A DNA stretch of 64,000 nt from Gottfriedia sp002574545 (GCA_052180195.1 CP197469.1); one strand, 5' to 3'; counted from the stretch's first letter, positions 42,156-51,135 are shown. Notes: a model not told the origin generated them from the sequence alone. Numbers and translations are program-made.

Positions 42156-43775
42156 CTATTGCTTTTGGGCATATTTATAATAAAAATAGCCAACAAATGG
42201 ACGTACCTTTATGTTTTTTACATTTGATTTTTGCAAGTATACGTAGCCAGCTTGGTAAACTGGAGCAATCGCAGCATCATCTAGTAAAAGGTCTTCAGCA
42301 TTATGAAGCAGTTGAGTACGTTCTGATTCGTTTTGTAAGCTGATTGTATTTGCTTTTTGAACAAATTGATCATACTGAGCGTTTTGATAGTTTAATACAT
42401 TTAAAGCTGATTTAGATGTAAACAATTCTAAATAAGTCGTTGGATCCGGATAATCTGCACCCCATGTATCTAGAGAAAGGTCGTAGTTTCCTTGTTGACG
42501 TAATTCAAATTTTTGTTGTGCAGGTTGTACGACAATATTCACTGTTAAACCTTTTAAATTTGTTTCTAATTGTGATTTTAAATATTCACCGATTTTACGC
42601 GAAGTATTGTTATCACTTACTAGTAATGAAATTGTAGCCTCTGATTTACTAAGCTCAGATAAAGCTTCTTTAAATAGTGTTTTTGCCTCCTTTAGACTTA
42701 CTGTAGAAGGATGAGATGTTGAGCTAACAAAATCCACACCTTTAGAGTTTTTTACTAAACCTTTAGGAATAATTCGATCAGTAGGAATAGAACCATCGTT
42801 TAATAGCGTTGTACTAATGTCCTCTTTATTAAAACCGTTTGCGATTGCCTTACGCATTTTTTGATTTGATAAAAATGGGTTTTTTTGATTAAAGCTGATA
42901 TAAGAGACAATTGGCATAGCTAATTTGTTTAATTCTTTATTCCCTTTATAACGATCGATCACATTAGAATCAATAATCGCTTGGTCAAGTTCACCAGTTT
43001 CATAAAGATTAACTGCAGTTGTTGTTTCTTTCATGATTTTCACGTCGATTTTATTTACATGGACATTCTTTTTATCATAGTATTGTGGATTTTTTTCCAT
43101 TGTAAAGCCAGCTTCATGTTCCCATTTACTTACAACGTAAGGGCCATTATATAAAGTTGTATTTGCTTCTAGACCATATTTGTTACCTTGCTCCTTAACG
43201 AATTTTTCATTTAACGGGAAGAACATCGGTAAACTTGTCAGTTGAATGAAATATGGGATCGGGCGTTCAAGTTTAATTTGTAATGTTTTATCATCTATTG
43301 CAGTTACCCCGAGTTTATCGACTGGCAACTTTCCTTGGTTAATTTCTTTTGCATTTTCAATATCGTATAAATCGTAAGCAAACTGAGCTTTAGTTTTTGG
43401 GTCAATTGCACGTTTCATTGCAAAAACAAAATCTTTTGCTGTTACAGGGTCCCCGTTTGAATATTTGGCATCTCTTAATGTAAATGTATAAACTTTGCCA
43501 TCTGTACTAACTTTATGTGACAAAGCAGCAGCGGGAACGTATTCTCCTTTTTCATTTGGCATATAGAGACCTTCCATTACACTATTAAGTGCGTTTAATG
43601 AAGGTCCATCTAAAGCTAGTGAACTATCAAGACTTACAACATCCGAAGTATCCATTAAATGTAGTGTGTGATCATCTGACTTAGAAACTGTCTGATTTGA
43701 TTGTTGTCCACAGCCTGTTAGTGCCAATGTGAGTAATAAACTAATTGATACGAATTTTTTCTTAGTAAATATCAT
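42156..43775 (-). CDS. Oligopeptide-binding lipoprotein (SBP family 5, OppA-like)
   Basis: A 539-residue extracellular solute-binding lipoprotein: signal peptide with lipobox LALTGC (Cys22), then the family-5 fold with VSLDSSLALDGPSLNALNSV, YSNGDPVTAKDFVFAMKRAIDP and WGADYPDPTTYLELF. It should capture peptides for an Opp/App-type ABC importer, but no permease or ATPase gene is adjacent, so it must share a transporter encoded elsewhere. It is transcribed alone against its neighbours and preceded by a T-box leader with a Trp-type specifier. Confidence 0.9.
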   Translation of the reverse strand: MIFTKKKFVSISLLLTLALTGCGQQSNQTVSKSDDHTLHLMDTSDVVSLDSSLALDGPSLNALNSVMEGLYMPNEKGEYVPAAALSHKVSTDGKVYTFTLRDAKYSNGDPVTAKDFVFAMKRAIDPKTKAQFAYDLYDIENAKEINQGKLPVDKLGVTAIDDKTLQIKLERPIPYFIQLTSLPMFFPLNEKFVKEQGNKYGLEANTTLYNGPYVVSKWEHEAGFTMEKNPQYYDKKNVHVNKIDVKIMKETTTAVNLYETGELDQAIIDSNVIDRYKGNKELNKLAMPIVSYISFNQKNPFLSNQKMRKAIANGFNKEDISTTLLNDGSIPTDRIIPKGLVKNSKGVDFVSSTSHPSTVSLKEAKTLFKEALSELSKSEATISLLVSDNNTSRKIGEYLKSQLETNLKGLTVNIVVQPAQQKFELRQQGNYDLSLDTWGADYPDPTTYLELFTSKSALNVLNYQNAQYDQFVQKANTISLQNESERTQLLHNAEDLLLDDAAIAPVYQAGYVYLQKSNVKNIKVRPFVGYFYYKYAQKQ

Positions 43776-43800
43776 TTTATTTTTCTCTCCTTATTTTTGG

Positions 43801-44125
43801 GTACAAAAAAAGAGTCCCCGCCTTATAAAAAGGACGAGGACTCCCGTGGTGCCACCTTAATTAGTCTAAAAACGTTAGACTCACTTTGCAGTATCAAAAC
43901 AAATGAATTGAACTACCTTGTGACAAAAAGCAGTATCGAAACATGAGTTTGAATACCTGTCTCTTTTATCGGTGAGACGTCCGCCAAAGCCTACTGCATA
44001 TATAAATATGGTTCGGTTTGATTGCTCAGAAGCCCATTCAAAAATATGTCCGTACTGACTTGCACCAACCGTCAGCTCTCTGAAACTTTCATATAATCTA
44101 CTCTTCTTCATCATCGCAAAAAATA
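43801..44125 (-). promoter_or_regulatory. T-box riboswitch, tryptophan specifier (UGG)
   Basis: On the minus strand the leader starts near 44125 with stem I: AGTAGA and GAATGG face each other in the specifier loop, flanked by the pair GAAG/CTTC. The apical part reads AGAGAGCTGACGGTTGGTGC. The loop residue order GAA-UGG-G gives UGG, followed by the expected purine. The antiterminator core AAGGTGGCACCACGGG (43843-43858) fits the T-box AGGGTGGNACCGCG. A GC-rich terminator with seven T residues follows. Uncharged tRNA-Trp should switch on the peptide-binding gene. Confidence 0.88.
43805..43843 (-). terminator. T-box regulated terminator
   Basis: GAGTCCTCGTCCTT against AAGGCGGGGACTC with a short loop, then TTTTTTT on the minus strand. 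Overlaps the antiterminator and is the off state. Confidence 0.88.
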
Positions 44126-44257
44126 TATAATGACTGAAATAATCTTTTAAGTTTAAGTTTTTAATACATCGTACAAGCTTGTAATGCGATTATATTTTGT
44201 AAAAAAGAAAAATGCAAGAAAAATATTTTATTAACTTCATAACGGGACTTTATTAAC

Positions 44258-44353
44258 TTATCCACAAATATTGTGTATAAACTTTGTGGAATTGTGGATA
44301 AATCGCTTTCATTTGTTAATATTTTTCAGTATTTTGTGGATTAATGTGAATTA
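44258..44353. promoter_or_regulatory. DnaA-box cluster upstream of spoIIQ
   Basis: Three exact TTATNCACA boxes (44258-44266 plus strand; 44272-44280 and 44293-44301 minus strand) and two 8-of-9 boxes (44335-44343, 44345-44353). They lie in the divergent gap between the T-box gene and spoIIQ, about 50-150 bases from the sigma-F promoter. Confidence 0.65.
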
Positions 44354-44409
44354 GTTTGAAATTGTGTGGAAAAATAAGAATTTTGTCGAACTAAAATTTT
44401 CTAAATTGC

Positions 44410-44439
44410 GTATATAATTCCAGAAATTTGTTGACAATG
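44410..44439 (+). promoter_or_regulatory. Sigma-F promoter of spoIIQ
   Basis: GTATA (44410-44414), 15 bases, GTTGACAATG (44430-44439) fits GYWTA-15-GGNRAHAWTR at all but one position. Predicted start of transcription is about 12 bases before the ATG region, consistent with the forespore expression of spoIIQ. Confidence 0.75.
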
Positions 44440-44457
44440 ATTGCAGAGGTGATAAGG

Positions 44458-45252
44458 ATGAGAGAGGAACAAAACAAAAAAACTTCTCAAAAAGTTATTA
44501 AAATGTTAAGAAAGCGTTGGGTAGTACCAGCAATTTATTTAGTAAGTGCGGCAGTAATTTTAACTGGTGCGTTATGGTATCAATACAGTAATGCTCCAAC
44601 TCCAACAAAAACTGGAACTACAGTTGATACGAGAGAGCCTGAAGCAATCCCAGCTTCACAGCCAGAAGAAAAATTAACTTATCCAGTTTCTAAAGAGGCA
44701 ACAGTTCAAGTTAAGAGTCATTATTACGATGATACTGCTTCAAAAAATGAGCAACAAGCATCATTAATACAAATGGACAATAATACTTTTACGATTAACA
44801 CTGGTATGGATTTAGTTGATAAAAGTGGAAAAGAATTTGATGTAACTGCAGCTCTTAGTGGTACTGTTACAAAAGCTCAAAAAGATGCTGAGCTAGGATA
44901 TGTAGTAGTAGTAGAAAGCGGTAACGGATTAGTTTCATATTATCAAAGCTTAAAATCTGTAAGTGTTGAACCAGGAACAAAAGTTTCTCAAGGACAAGTT
45001 CTTGGTGTAGCTGGAACAGCTTTAATTGGCAAAGAAAATGGCATTCATGTTCATTATGAATTACGTAAAGATGGTGTAGCTATTAATCCAGAGAAATACC
45101 AAGGGCAAGATGTTTCATCTATTATTAGTTCTGAAAATTCAAAAAGTGAAACAAAAAAATCTAATACAATGAATACTTCTGGTAATGTATCAGATGATCA
45201 TGAAGAAGATTCTTCTAATACTGATTCAGCTGGAAATAAAATTCAACAATAA
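44458..45252 (+). CDS. spoIIQ: Stage II sporulation protein Q
   Basis: A forespore membrane protein (264 aa) whose LytM-like domain meets mother-cell SpoIIIAH across the intermembrane space to form the channel/ratchet of engulfment. One membrane helix follows a basic start (RKRWVVPAIYLVSAAVILTGALWY). The LytM domain (about 105-225) keeps the HVHYELRKDG motif but has Asn in place of the first zinc-binding His (NTGMDL), so it should not be an active peptidase, as in B. subtilis. ATG 44458 with GAGGTGATAAGG; earlier in-frame starts lie inside the sigma-F promoter. Confidence 0.93.
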   Translation: MREEQNKKTSQKVIKMLRKRWVVPAIYLVSAAVILTGALWYQYSNAPTPTKTGTTVDTREPEAIPASQPEEKLTYPVSKEATVQVKSHYYDDTASKNEQQASLIQMDNNTFTINTGMDLVDKSGKEFDVTAALSGTVTKAQKDAELGYVVVVESGNGLVSYYQSLKSVSVEPGTKVSQGQVLGVAGTALIGKENGIHVHYELRKDGVAINPEKYQGQDVSSIISSENSKSETKKSNTMNTSGNVSDDHEEDSSNTDSAGNKIQQ

Positions 45253-45269
45253 TAATTAAGTAATTCACA

Positions 45270-45323
45270 AAGTGCCTAACACGTGGGAATCATACCCCAT
45301 ATGTGTTAGGCACTTGTTTTTTT
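45270..45323 (+). terminator. Terminator after spoIIQ
   Basis: A perfect 13-bp stem AAGTGCCTAACAC/GTGTTAGGCACTT with an inner TGGG/CCCA pairing, then TGTTTTTTT. Confidence 0.9.
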
Positions 45324-45333
45324 CTGATAATTG

Positions 45334-45363
45334 TGCATAGTTAGACGCCTTTGCTAATACAAT
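45334..45363 (+). promoter_or_regulatory. Sigma-E promoter of spoIIID
   Basis: TGCATAGT (45334-45341), then AATACAAT (45356-45363), close to the sigma-E elements KMATATT and CATACAAT with normal spacing. spoIIID of B. subtilis is a sigma-E gene. Confidence 0.6.
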
Positions 45364-45531
45364 GTTATAAACCCATCAAAGAGGTGTTTGAGGTGAGGAA
45401 TCGTGGATTTTCTACCTAGTCAAAATAAATGTACCTCAGCAGGTCAGTCAGAGCAGGAAAAAGAGCAGCTTAGTCAGTCAAAACGAGTCTCATTTCATGC
45501 TTCTCACATCCATTTAGAGGAGGAGAGTAGT

Positions 45532-45801
45532 GTGCACGATTACATCAAAGAGAGAACGATCAAGATTGGGAAATATATCGTGGAGACGAAGAAAACAGTA
45601 CGCGTAATAGCTAAAGAGTTTGGTGTGTCAAAAAGTACTGTACACAAAGATCTAACAGAACGCCTACCTGAAATCAATCCTGATTTGGCAAATGAAGTAA
45701 AAGAAATTTTGGATTATCACAAATCAATTCGTCACTTACGCGGTGGAGAGGCTACAAAGCAAAAGTATCAAAAAGAAGACGTTGAGAAAGTAACTAAATA
45801 G
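45532..45801 (+). CDS. spoIIID: Stage III sporulation protein D, transcription factor
   Basis: A small mother-cell DNA-binding protein (89 aa) that switches many sigma-E genes on or off and helps start sigK. It is almost identical to B. subtilis SpoIIID: HDYIKERTIKIGKYIVETK, then the helix-turn-helix VRVIAKEFGVSKSTVHKDL and the basic C-terminal helix region. GTG 45532 follows AGAGGAGGAGAG. The same frame stays open upstream to a GTG at 45403 that has its own SD-like AGGTGAGG; see findings. Confidence 0.95.
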   Translation: MHDYIKERTIKIGKYIVETKKTVRVIAKEFGVSKSTVHKDLTERLPEINPDLANEVKEILDYHKSIRHLRGGEATKQKYQKEDVEKVTK

Positions 45802-45958
45802 GGTTTCTGAGCCTTGAAAACAAAATTAGAAATATTTAACCTCCTGTTCACAAATATTAATTACTAAATGTAGTTCTTTATGGTAAAATTATATTTTGGT
45901 ATGGAACGTATTCGGGGAACTGCTCATGAGTATAGTGAATAAGGAGGAGCCAAAAGGA

Positions 45959-46960
45959 ATGTTTTCTAAGGATATCGGAATAGATCTTGGTACAGCCAAT
46001 GTCTTAATACATGTTAAGGGTAAAGGAATCGTATTAAACGAACCTTCAGTAGTTGCAATAGAGCGTAGTAGCGGAAAAGTATTAGCAGTAGGGGAAGAAG
46101 CAAGTCGCATGGTAGGTCGTACACCTGGTAATATCGTAGCGATTCGTCCACTAAAAGATGGTGTAATTGCTGACTTTGATATTACTGAGGCTATGCTACG
46201 TCATTTTATAAATAAATTAGATGTAAAGGGATTCATGTCAAAGCCGCGTATTTTGATTTGTTGTCCAACAAACATCACTTCTGTTGAACAAAAAGCAATT
46301 CGTGAAGCTGCTGAAAAAAGCGGCGGTAAACAAGTTTATCTTGAAGAAGAGCCAAAGGTTGCTGCAATCGGTGCTGGAATGGATATATTCCAACCAAGTG
46401 GTAACATGGTAATTGATATTGGCGGTGGGACAACCGATGTCGCAGTTTTATCGATGGGAGATATCGTCACCGCCTCTTCAATTAAAATGGCAGGGGACAA
46501 GTTTGATATGGAGATTTTAAACTATATCAAGCGTGAATACAAACTGCTAATTGGAGAACGTACTGCAGAACAAATTAAAATTGAAGTAGGTACTGTTTTC
46601 CCTGGTGCTAGAAATGAATCAATCGATATCCGTGGACGTGATATGGTAACTGGATTACCTCGTACAATTACTGTACAATCTGATGAAATTCAAAGAGCAC
46701 TAAGTGAACCGGTTTATTTAATTGTACAAGCTGCAAAAACAGTACTAGAGCGTACACCACCTGAATTGTCAGCTGATATTATTGATCGTGGAGTTATTCT
46801 AACTGGTGGCGGTGCATTACTTCATGGAATAGATATTTTACTTGCTGAAGAATTAAAAGTACCTGTTTTCATTGCTGAAGATCCAATGCAGTGTGTTGCA
46901 GTAGGTACTGGAATTATGTTAGAAAATATTGATAAGATTCCAAGTCGTTATTTAAAATAA
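45959..46960 (+). CDS. mbl: Rod-shape determining protein Mbl (MreB-like actin)
   Basis: A 333-residue bacterial actin that directs sidewall synthesis. Phosphate-1 loop DIGIDLGTANVLIHVKGKG, phosphate-2 VIDIGGGTTDVAV and adenosine motif RGVILTGGGALLHGID are all present. The sequence follows Mbl rather than MreB, and spoIIID-mbl order is that of B. subtilis. ATG 45959 is chosen from the MF-KDIGIDLG start; AAGGAGGAG lies 11 bases upstream. Confidence 0.94.
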   Translation: MFSKDIGIDLGTANVLIHVKGKGIVLNEPSVVAIERSSGKVLAVGEEASRMVGRTPGNIVAIRPLKDGVIADFDITEAMLRHFINKLDVKGFMSKPRILICCPTNITSVEQKAIREAAEKSGGKQVYLEEEPKVAAIGAGMDIFQPSGNMVIDIGGGTTDVAVLSMGDIVTASSIKMAGDKFDMEILNYIKREYKLLIGERTAEQIKIEVGTVFPGARNESIDIRGRDMVTGLPRTITVQSDEIQRALSEPVYLIVQAAKTVLERTPPELSADIIDRGVILTGGGALLHGIDILLAEELKVPVFIAEDPMQCVAVGTGIMLENIDKIPSRYLK

Positions 46961-46993
46961 AAGGCTCAAGCTTTGTAGCTTGATTACACACTG

Positions 46994-47026
46994 AAATCTC
47001 AAGCAAATAGAGCTTGGGATTTTTTT
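46994..47026 (+). terminator. Terminator after mbl
   Basis: AAATCTCAAGC aaataga GCTTGGGATTT, then TTTT. Confidence 0.82.
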
Positions 47027-47146
47027 GTTTGGAATTTATTATGGGCAGGTAACTTTGTAAAAAAGTGTTTATGTTTGTAGACACGGCACTTAAAAGATCA
47101 CGCACTCTAGAGGGGAAAATTAAAAATTCTTATAACAAAAGTGAAG

Positions 47147-47177
47147 AGGGGTGTCTCATAAGACAGCCTTTTTTTGT
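47147..47177 (+). terminator. Second terminator-like hairpin before the ger operon
   Basis: AGGGGTGTCT cata AGACAGCCT followed by TTTTTTT. It lies in a 311-base gap with no clear gene. Together with the missing flhO-flhP genes it may mark a deletion or insertion scar. Confidence 0.55.
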
Positions 47178-47271
47178 TTGTAAAATAAACAACTTAGAAA
47201 ACAATACATTAAATGAAATATTTTGGAAAAAGTATAAGAATAATAAGCCATGATTATGGGGCGGTGAAAAA

Positions 47272-48795
47272 ATGTTAAATTACAAAGAAACCAATAGTGC
47301 AGCTACTAATAAAAAAATTCCATTTCAAAATAATATATCTCGTTCTTTAAGTAAAGACATTTTAGAAAATATCAAAAGAATAAAAGATGATTTTGGGGAT
47401 AGCTCCGACCTTGTGGTTCGTCATGAAACACTAGGGGAAGGTATGCAGTATTCTTTTGCGACGATTCATATTGATGGAATTTCAAATGAGCAATTAGTGA
47501 ATGAGGGAATCGTTGAAAAAATCGTCAAAATTAATTCAGAAAAAGAAACAACTCTTTCATTAACAGATTTAGAGAATGGGTTAAAAAGTATAATCGCCGT
47601 TTCAAGTTTAAAATCACAATCAAGCTATACAAATCTCTTATCAGCTTTATTGATTGGAGATACGGTTATTCTTTTAGACCATGATAGTAACTTCTTGGTT
47701 GCATGTACAAAAATGGTTCAATCTAGAAGTATATCAGAGCCTTCAACGCAAACTGTAATCAGAGGGCCAAAGGATAGTTTTACAGAAAGCTTACGTACAA
47801 ATACTTCGCTAATTCGAAATAGAATACAGCACCCAGCGCTACGAATTGATGCAATGAAAATAGGCGAAGTAACTAGAACAGACGTAGAAATAATGTATAT
47901 AAAAGGAGTTGTAGATGAAGAGTTATTAAGGGAAGTAAAACATCGTTTAGAGGCTATTAATGCAGATGAAATCTTAGAATCCAGCTATATTGAAAACTAT
48001 ATTCAAAACGACCAAAAAACCATCTTCCCTACAATCATTAATACAGAGAGACCTGATGCTGTAGTAGGTAACTTACTGGAAGGACGCGTTGCTATTTTTA
48101 CAGCTGGTACACCTTTTGTCTTAATTTTACCAGCTACATTTACGCAGTTTTTTCAATCCCCCGAGGATTATTATCAAAGCTCATATATTGGTACTTTTTT
48201 AAGATTGCTGCGTTATATATCCTTTTGGACTGCTTTGTTTGCACCTGGAATTTTTATTGCAATTACTTCATTTCATCAAGCTGTCGTTCCAACAGTATTA
48301 TTAGTAAGCTTAGCGGCCCAGCGTGAAGGTGTGCCTTTGCCAGCAATTGTTGAAGCGCTTGGTATGGAGCTAATTTTTGAAGTATTACGTGAAGCTGGAA
48401 TTCGAATGCCAAGAGCGGTTGGGCAGGCGCTTTCTATTGTTGGAGCCTTAATCTTGGGGCAAGCAGCTGTACAAGCAGGATTTGTATCTGCTTCAATGGT
48501 AATTATCGTATCCATTACAGCGATTGCTAGCTTTACGATCCCTTATTATAATATGTCAACCGCCGCTAGGATTCTTAGGTTTATATTATTATTGGCGGCA
48601 GCTTATATTGGTTTATTTGGAATTTTGATCGGTGGGTTAATTATATTATTACATATGTGTAGCCTACGATCTTTTGGAGAGCCATATTTTGCACCATTTG
48701 CTCCATTCCGTATAAAAAGCCAAAAAGATACTATTTTAGTTGTACCTAGTCAAGGGAATACCAAAACTGTTAAAGAACAAAGATCTGGAGAATAA
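47272..48795 (+). CDS. GerA-family spore germination receptor subunit A
   Basis: A 507-residue inner-spore-membrane subunit of a nutrient germinant receptor. The soluble N-terminal half (about 1-270) ends with TRTDVEIMYIKGV and ADEILESSYIENYIQND. The membrane half has five or six helices, starting after RPDAVVGNLLEGRVAIFTAGTPFVLILPA and including the REGVPLPAIVEALGMELIFEVLREAGIRMP block. First of three genes (A-C-B order), 2 bases before the C gene. The germinant cannot be inferred. Confidence 0.92.
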   Translation: MLNYKETNSAATNKKIPFQNNISRSLSKDILENIKRIKDDFGDSSDLVVRHETLGEGMQYSFATIHIDGISNEQLVNEGIVEKIVKINSEKETTLSLTDLENGLKSIIAVSSLKSQSSYTNLLSALLIGDTVILLDHDSNFLVACTKMVQSRSISEPSTQTVIRGPKDSFTESLRTNTSLIRNRIQHPALRIDAMKIGEVTRTDVEIMYIKGVVDEELLREVKHRLEAINADEILESSYIENYIQNDQKTIFPTIINTERPDAVVGNLLEGRVAIFTAGTPFVLILPATFTQFFQSPEDYYQSSYIGTFLRLLRYISFWTALFAPGIFIAITSFHQAVVPTVLLVSLAAQREGVPLPAIVEALGMELIFEVLREAGIRMPRAVGQALSIVGALILGQAAVQAGFVSASMVIIVSITAIASFTIPYYNMSTAARILRFILLLAAAYIGLFGILIGGLIILLHMCSLRSFGEPYFAPFAPFRIKSQKDTILVVPSQGNTKTVKEQRSGE

Positions 48796-48797
48796 GT

Positions 48798-49979
48798 ATG
48801 AAAAGAAAAAGTATGATCTTAATTCTAATTACAAGTTTACTTTTGGTAAGTTGTTCTAATTATAAAGAATTAAACAGTGTTTCAATCGTGGTAGCCATGG
48901 GTATAGACTATATACCAGAAGAAAATCAATACAATATGGTACTTCAAGTCGTTAATCCGAGTGCAATTGCAAGTTTGACTGGTTCAATCGGTACGCCAAT
49001 CGTATCCTTAGAACAAAAAGGTAGAACAATTTCTGAAGCAGCACGAAATGTAACAAAAAGTATTTCTCGATCGAATATTTATTCTCACGTTGCACTTGTT
49101 GTCATTGGGGAAAACTTGGCAAAAAAAAAATCATTAAATTATATATTTGATGTATTTGAGAGGGATTCCAAAATACGTGTTAATATTCCGGTCATTATTG
49201 CAAGGAAAGACAGTGTTTATAAGGTAATGAATAATTTGCCAGCACTTGATAAATTACCGGCTAAGTCAATCGTAGGAAAAATTAATAATACGTCAGCTCT
49301 TTTAGGCGAAAATCCACAAATACAAATGCGCCAAGTAATAGCAGCTCTTTCAAGCAGTGGTAGAGAACCGGTCGTTAATGGTGCAGTTTTAGAACATGAA
49401 ACGAAGGAATCTGAAACGCTTGAAAATTTTTCAAATGTGAAATCATCTTATAACAAAATTGAAGGGCTAGGGATTATTAAAAAAGGAAAGTTAGTTGGAT
49501 GGTTAGATGGTCCTCCAGCAAAATCGGTACAAATAGTTGATAATACAATAAAGGAATCGAATTTACAGATAAAATGTGGCAAAAATGAATTTGATTCGAT
49601 GGAGCTTACACGGGTAAAAACGGACACGAAGGTTAAAATGAAAGATAAGGTACCGAGAATTACCATAACTGTAAAAGCCATTGCTGTTATTGATGAAGTA
49701 CTCTGTAGTGACAATTTCGATCAAGCCAAAACGCTAGAAAAATATGAGTTATTAAGTGAGAAAGAGTTAAAGAAAGTAATACGAAAAGGGATTAAAGAAG
49801 CACAAGGGTATGGGTCAGATATTTTTGGATTTGGTGATAAACTTCATTTATCAGAACCAAAGGTTTTTAAAAAATATGAGAAAAATTGGAATGAACAATT
49901 TCAAAAAGCAAAAGTGAAAGTTAATGTAGATGTTCAAATAAATAATATAGGTATGAGAAAAAAAGCTTATCCATTTTAG
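48798..49979 (+). CDS. Ger(x)C family germination receptor lipoprotein
   Basis: The 393-residue C subunit, with signal peptide and lipobox LLLVSC (Cys19). The three-domain GerBC fold is suggested by VSIVVAMGIDY, TISEAARNVTKSISRSNIYSHVALVVIGENLA and the acidic/basic C-terminal domain. It sits at the outer face of the inner spore membrane with A and B. Confidence 0.9.
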   Translation: MKRKSMILILITSLLLVSCSNYKELNSVSIVVAMGIDYIPEENQYNMVLQVVNPSAIASLTGSIGTPIVSLEQKGRTISEAARNVTKSISRSNIYSHVALVVIGENLAKKKSLNYIFDVFERDSKIRVNIPVIIARKDSVYKVMNNLPALDKLPAKSIVGKINNTSALLGENPQIQMRQVIAALSSSGREPVVNGAVLEHETKESETLENFSNVKSSYNKIEGLGIIKKGKLVGWLDGPPAKSVQIVDNTIKESNLQIKCGKNEFDSMELTRVKTDTKVKMKDKVPRITITVKAIAVIDEVLCSDNFDQAKTLEKYELLSEKELKKVIRKGIKEAQGYGSDIFGFGDKLHLSEPKVFKKYEKNWNEQFQKAKVKVNVDVQINNIGMRKKAYPF

Positions 49980-49996
49980 AAAAGAAGGGAATGCTA

Positions 49997-51109
49997 ATGA
50001 ATCGAAAATTATCAATTGGTGCTTACCAATTCTTTAGTATGTTATATTTATTTGAAATGGGGAGCGCTACATTAGTAGGACTTGCATCTGGTGCAATGCA
50101 GGATGCTTGGATTAGTGTTTTAACCGCCTTGGTTACGGGATGCTTACTATTGTGTGTTTACATTAAATTATTTGATCTATATCCCGAATTACCATTTACA
50201 AGATATATTCAATCTATTTTGGGGAAGTTTGCAGGCAAAATACTAGCAATGGTTTATATTCTCTATTTTATTTATATAGGTGCCCGAGTTCTTAGAGATT
50301 TTGAAGAATTACTAGTGATTACACTTTACAACGCGTCCTCAAATATTTCAATCGGTATTTTATTTTTATTCTTATGTATGTATGCAGTCTTTAAAGGATT
50401 TGAAGTATTCGGCAGGGTATGTGAGTTTGTGTTTTTCGTAATCATCTTCATAACGGTAGCATTAATTGGTTTTGAAGTAATTGCAGGGATCATAAAAACT
50501 GATAATCTAAGACCCGTACTAGAGACGGGGTGGAAGACCATAATAAAAGAAGCATACCCTTTGACCGTTACTTTTCCATTTGGTGAAACGATAGTATTTA
50601 CAATGATTTTACCTTATTTAAAGAAAGCGGAATATGCGTGGAAGATCGGCATTCCTGGTTTAATTTTTGCAGGCCTGGTTTTAACGTTAGTAACGATGCT
50701 AAACATATGCATTTTAGGAGCTAACACGGTAGAGAGAGCTACATATCCGATTTTAACAGCAATAAGTTACATCAATATTGCCGATTTTATTCAAAGACTT
50801 GATTCAATCATTGTCATTATTATTGCTGTAGGGGGATTTATTAAGATTACGGTGTTTTTCTTTTGTGCAGTCATTGGAGCAGCAGATTTATTTAAAATAA
50901 AGAAATCGGATACACTTACTTATCCAATTGCAGTAATCATATTACTTAGTTCTGTATGGATGGCACCTGATTATTTAGAGCATTATAAAGAGGGATTCGA
51001 CATTGTGCCTTACTATCTACATATCCCATTACAAATCATTATTCCAACTGTTCTGTTGGTCATTGCAATTATCCAAAAAAAAGCAAAAACAAAAGAGAAT
51101 GCAGCATAG
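49997..51109 (+). CDS. GerB-family endospore germination permease
   Basis: The 370-residue B subunit, an APC-type transporter with ten helices that probably binds the germinant. Family blocks are ISIGAYQFFSMLYLFEMGSA-like start (LSIGAYQFFS), FGRVCEFVFFVIIF and TFPFGETIVFTMILPYLK. ATG 49997 is preferred, as AAGAAGGG lies 7 bases before it; the ATG at 49991 is too near that site. Last gene of the receptor operon. Confidence 0.9.
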   Translation: MNRKLSIGAYQFFSMLYLFEMGSATLVGLASGAMQDAWISVLTALVTGCLLLCVYIKLFDLYPELPFTRYIQSILGKFAGKILAMVYILYFIYIGARVLRDFEELLVITLYNASSNISIGILFLFLCMYAVFKGFEVFGRVCEFVFFVIIFITVALIGFEVIAGIIKTDNLRPVLETGWKTIIKEAYPLTVTFPFGETIVFTMILPYLKKAEYAWKIGIPGLIFAGLVLTLVTMLNICILGANTVERATYPILTAISYINIADFIQRLDSIIVIIIAVGGFIKITVFFFCAVIGAADLFKIKKSDTLTYPIAVIILLSSVWMAPDYLEHYKEGFDIVPYYLHIPLQIIIPTVLLVIAIIQKKAKTKENAA

Positions 51110-51131
51110 AAACGCTAACTGCATTCTCTTT
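51092..51131. terminator. Bidirectional terminator after the ger operon
   Basis: A 12-bp stem AAAGAGAATGCA/TGCATTCTCTTT whose first arm lies in the last codons of the gerB-like gene. Serves the convergent pair. Confidence 0.75.
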
Positions 51132-51135
51132 CGTT

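Noticed and set aside
43881..44114. Minus-strand open frame of 77 codons beginning MMKKSRLYESF
   Set aside because: It lies within the T-box leader and is explained by conserved stem I sequence; the start lacks an SD.
47065..47253. Open frame of 62 codons before the ger operon
   Set aside because: A terminator hairpin with a T run lies inside it, it has no SD, and the residues after it are low-complexity.
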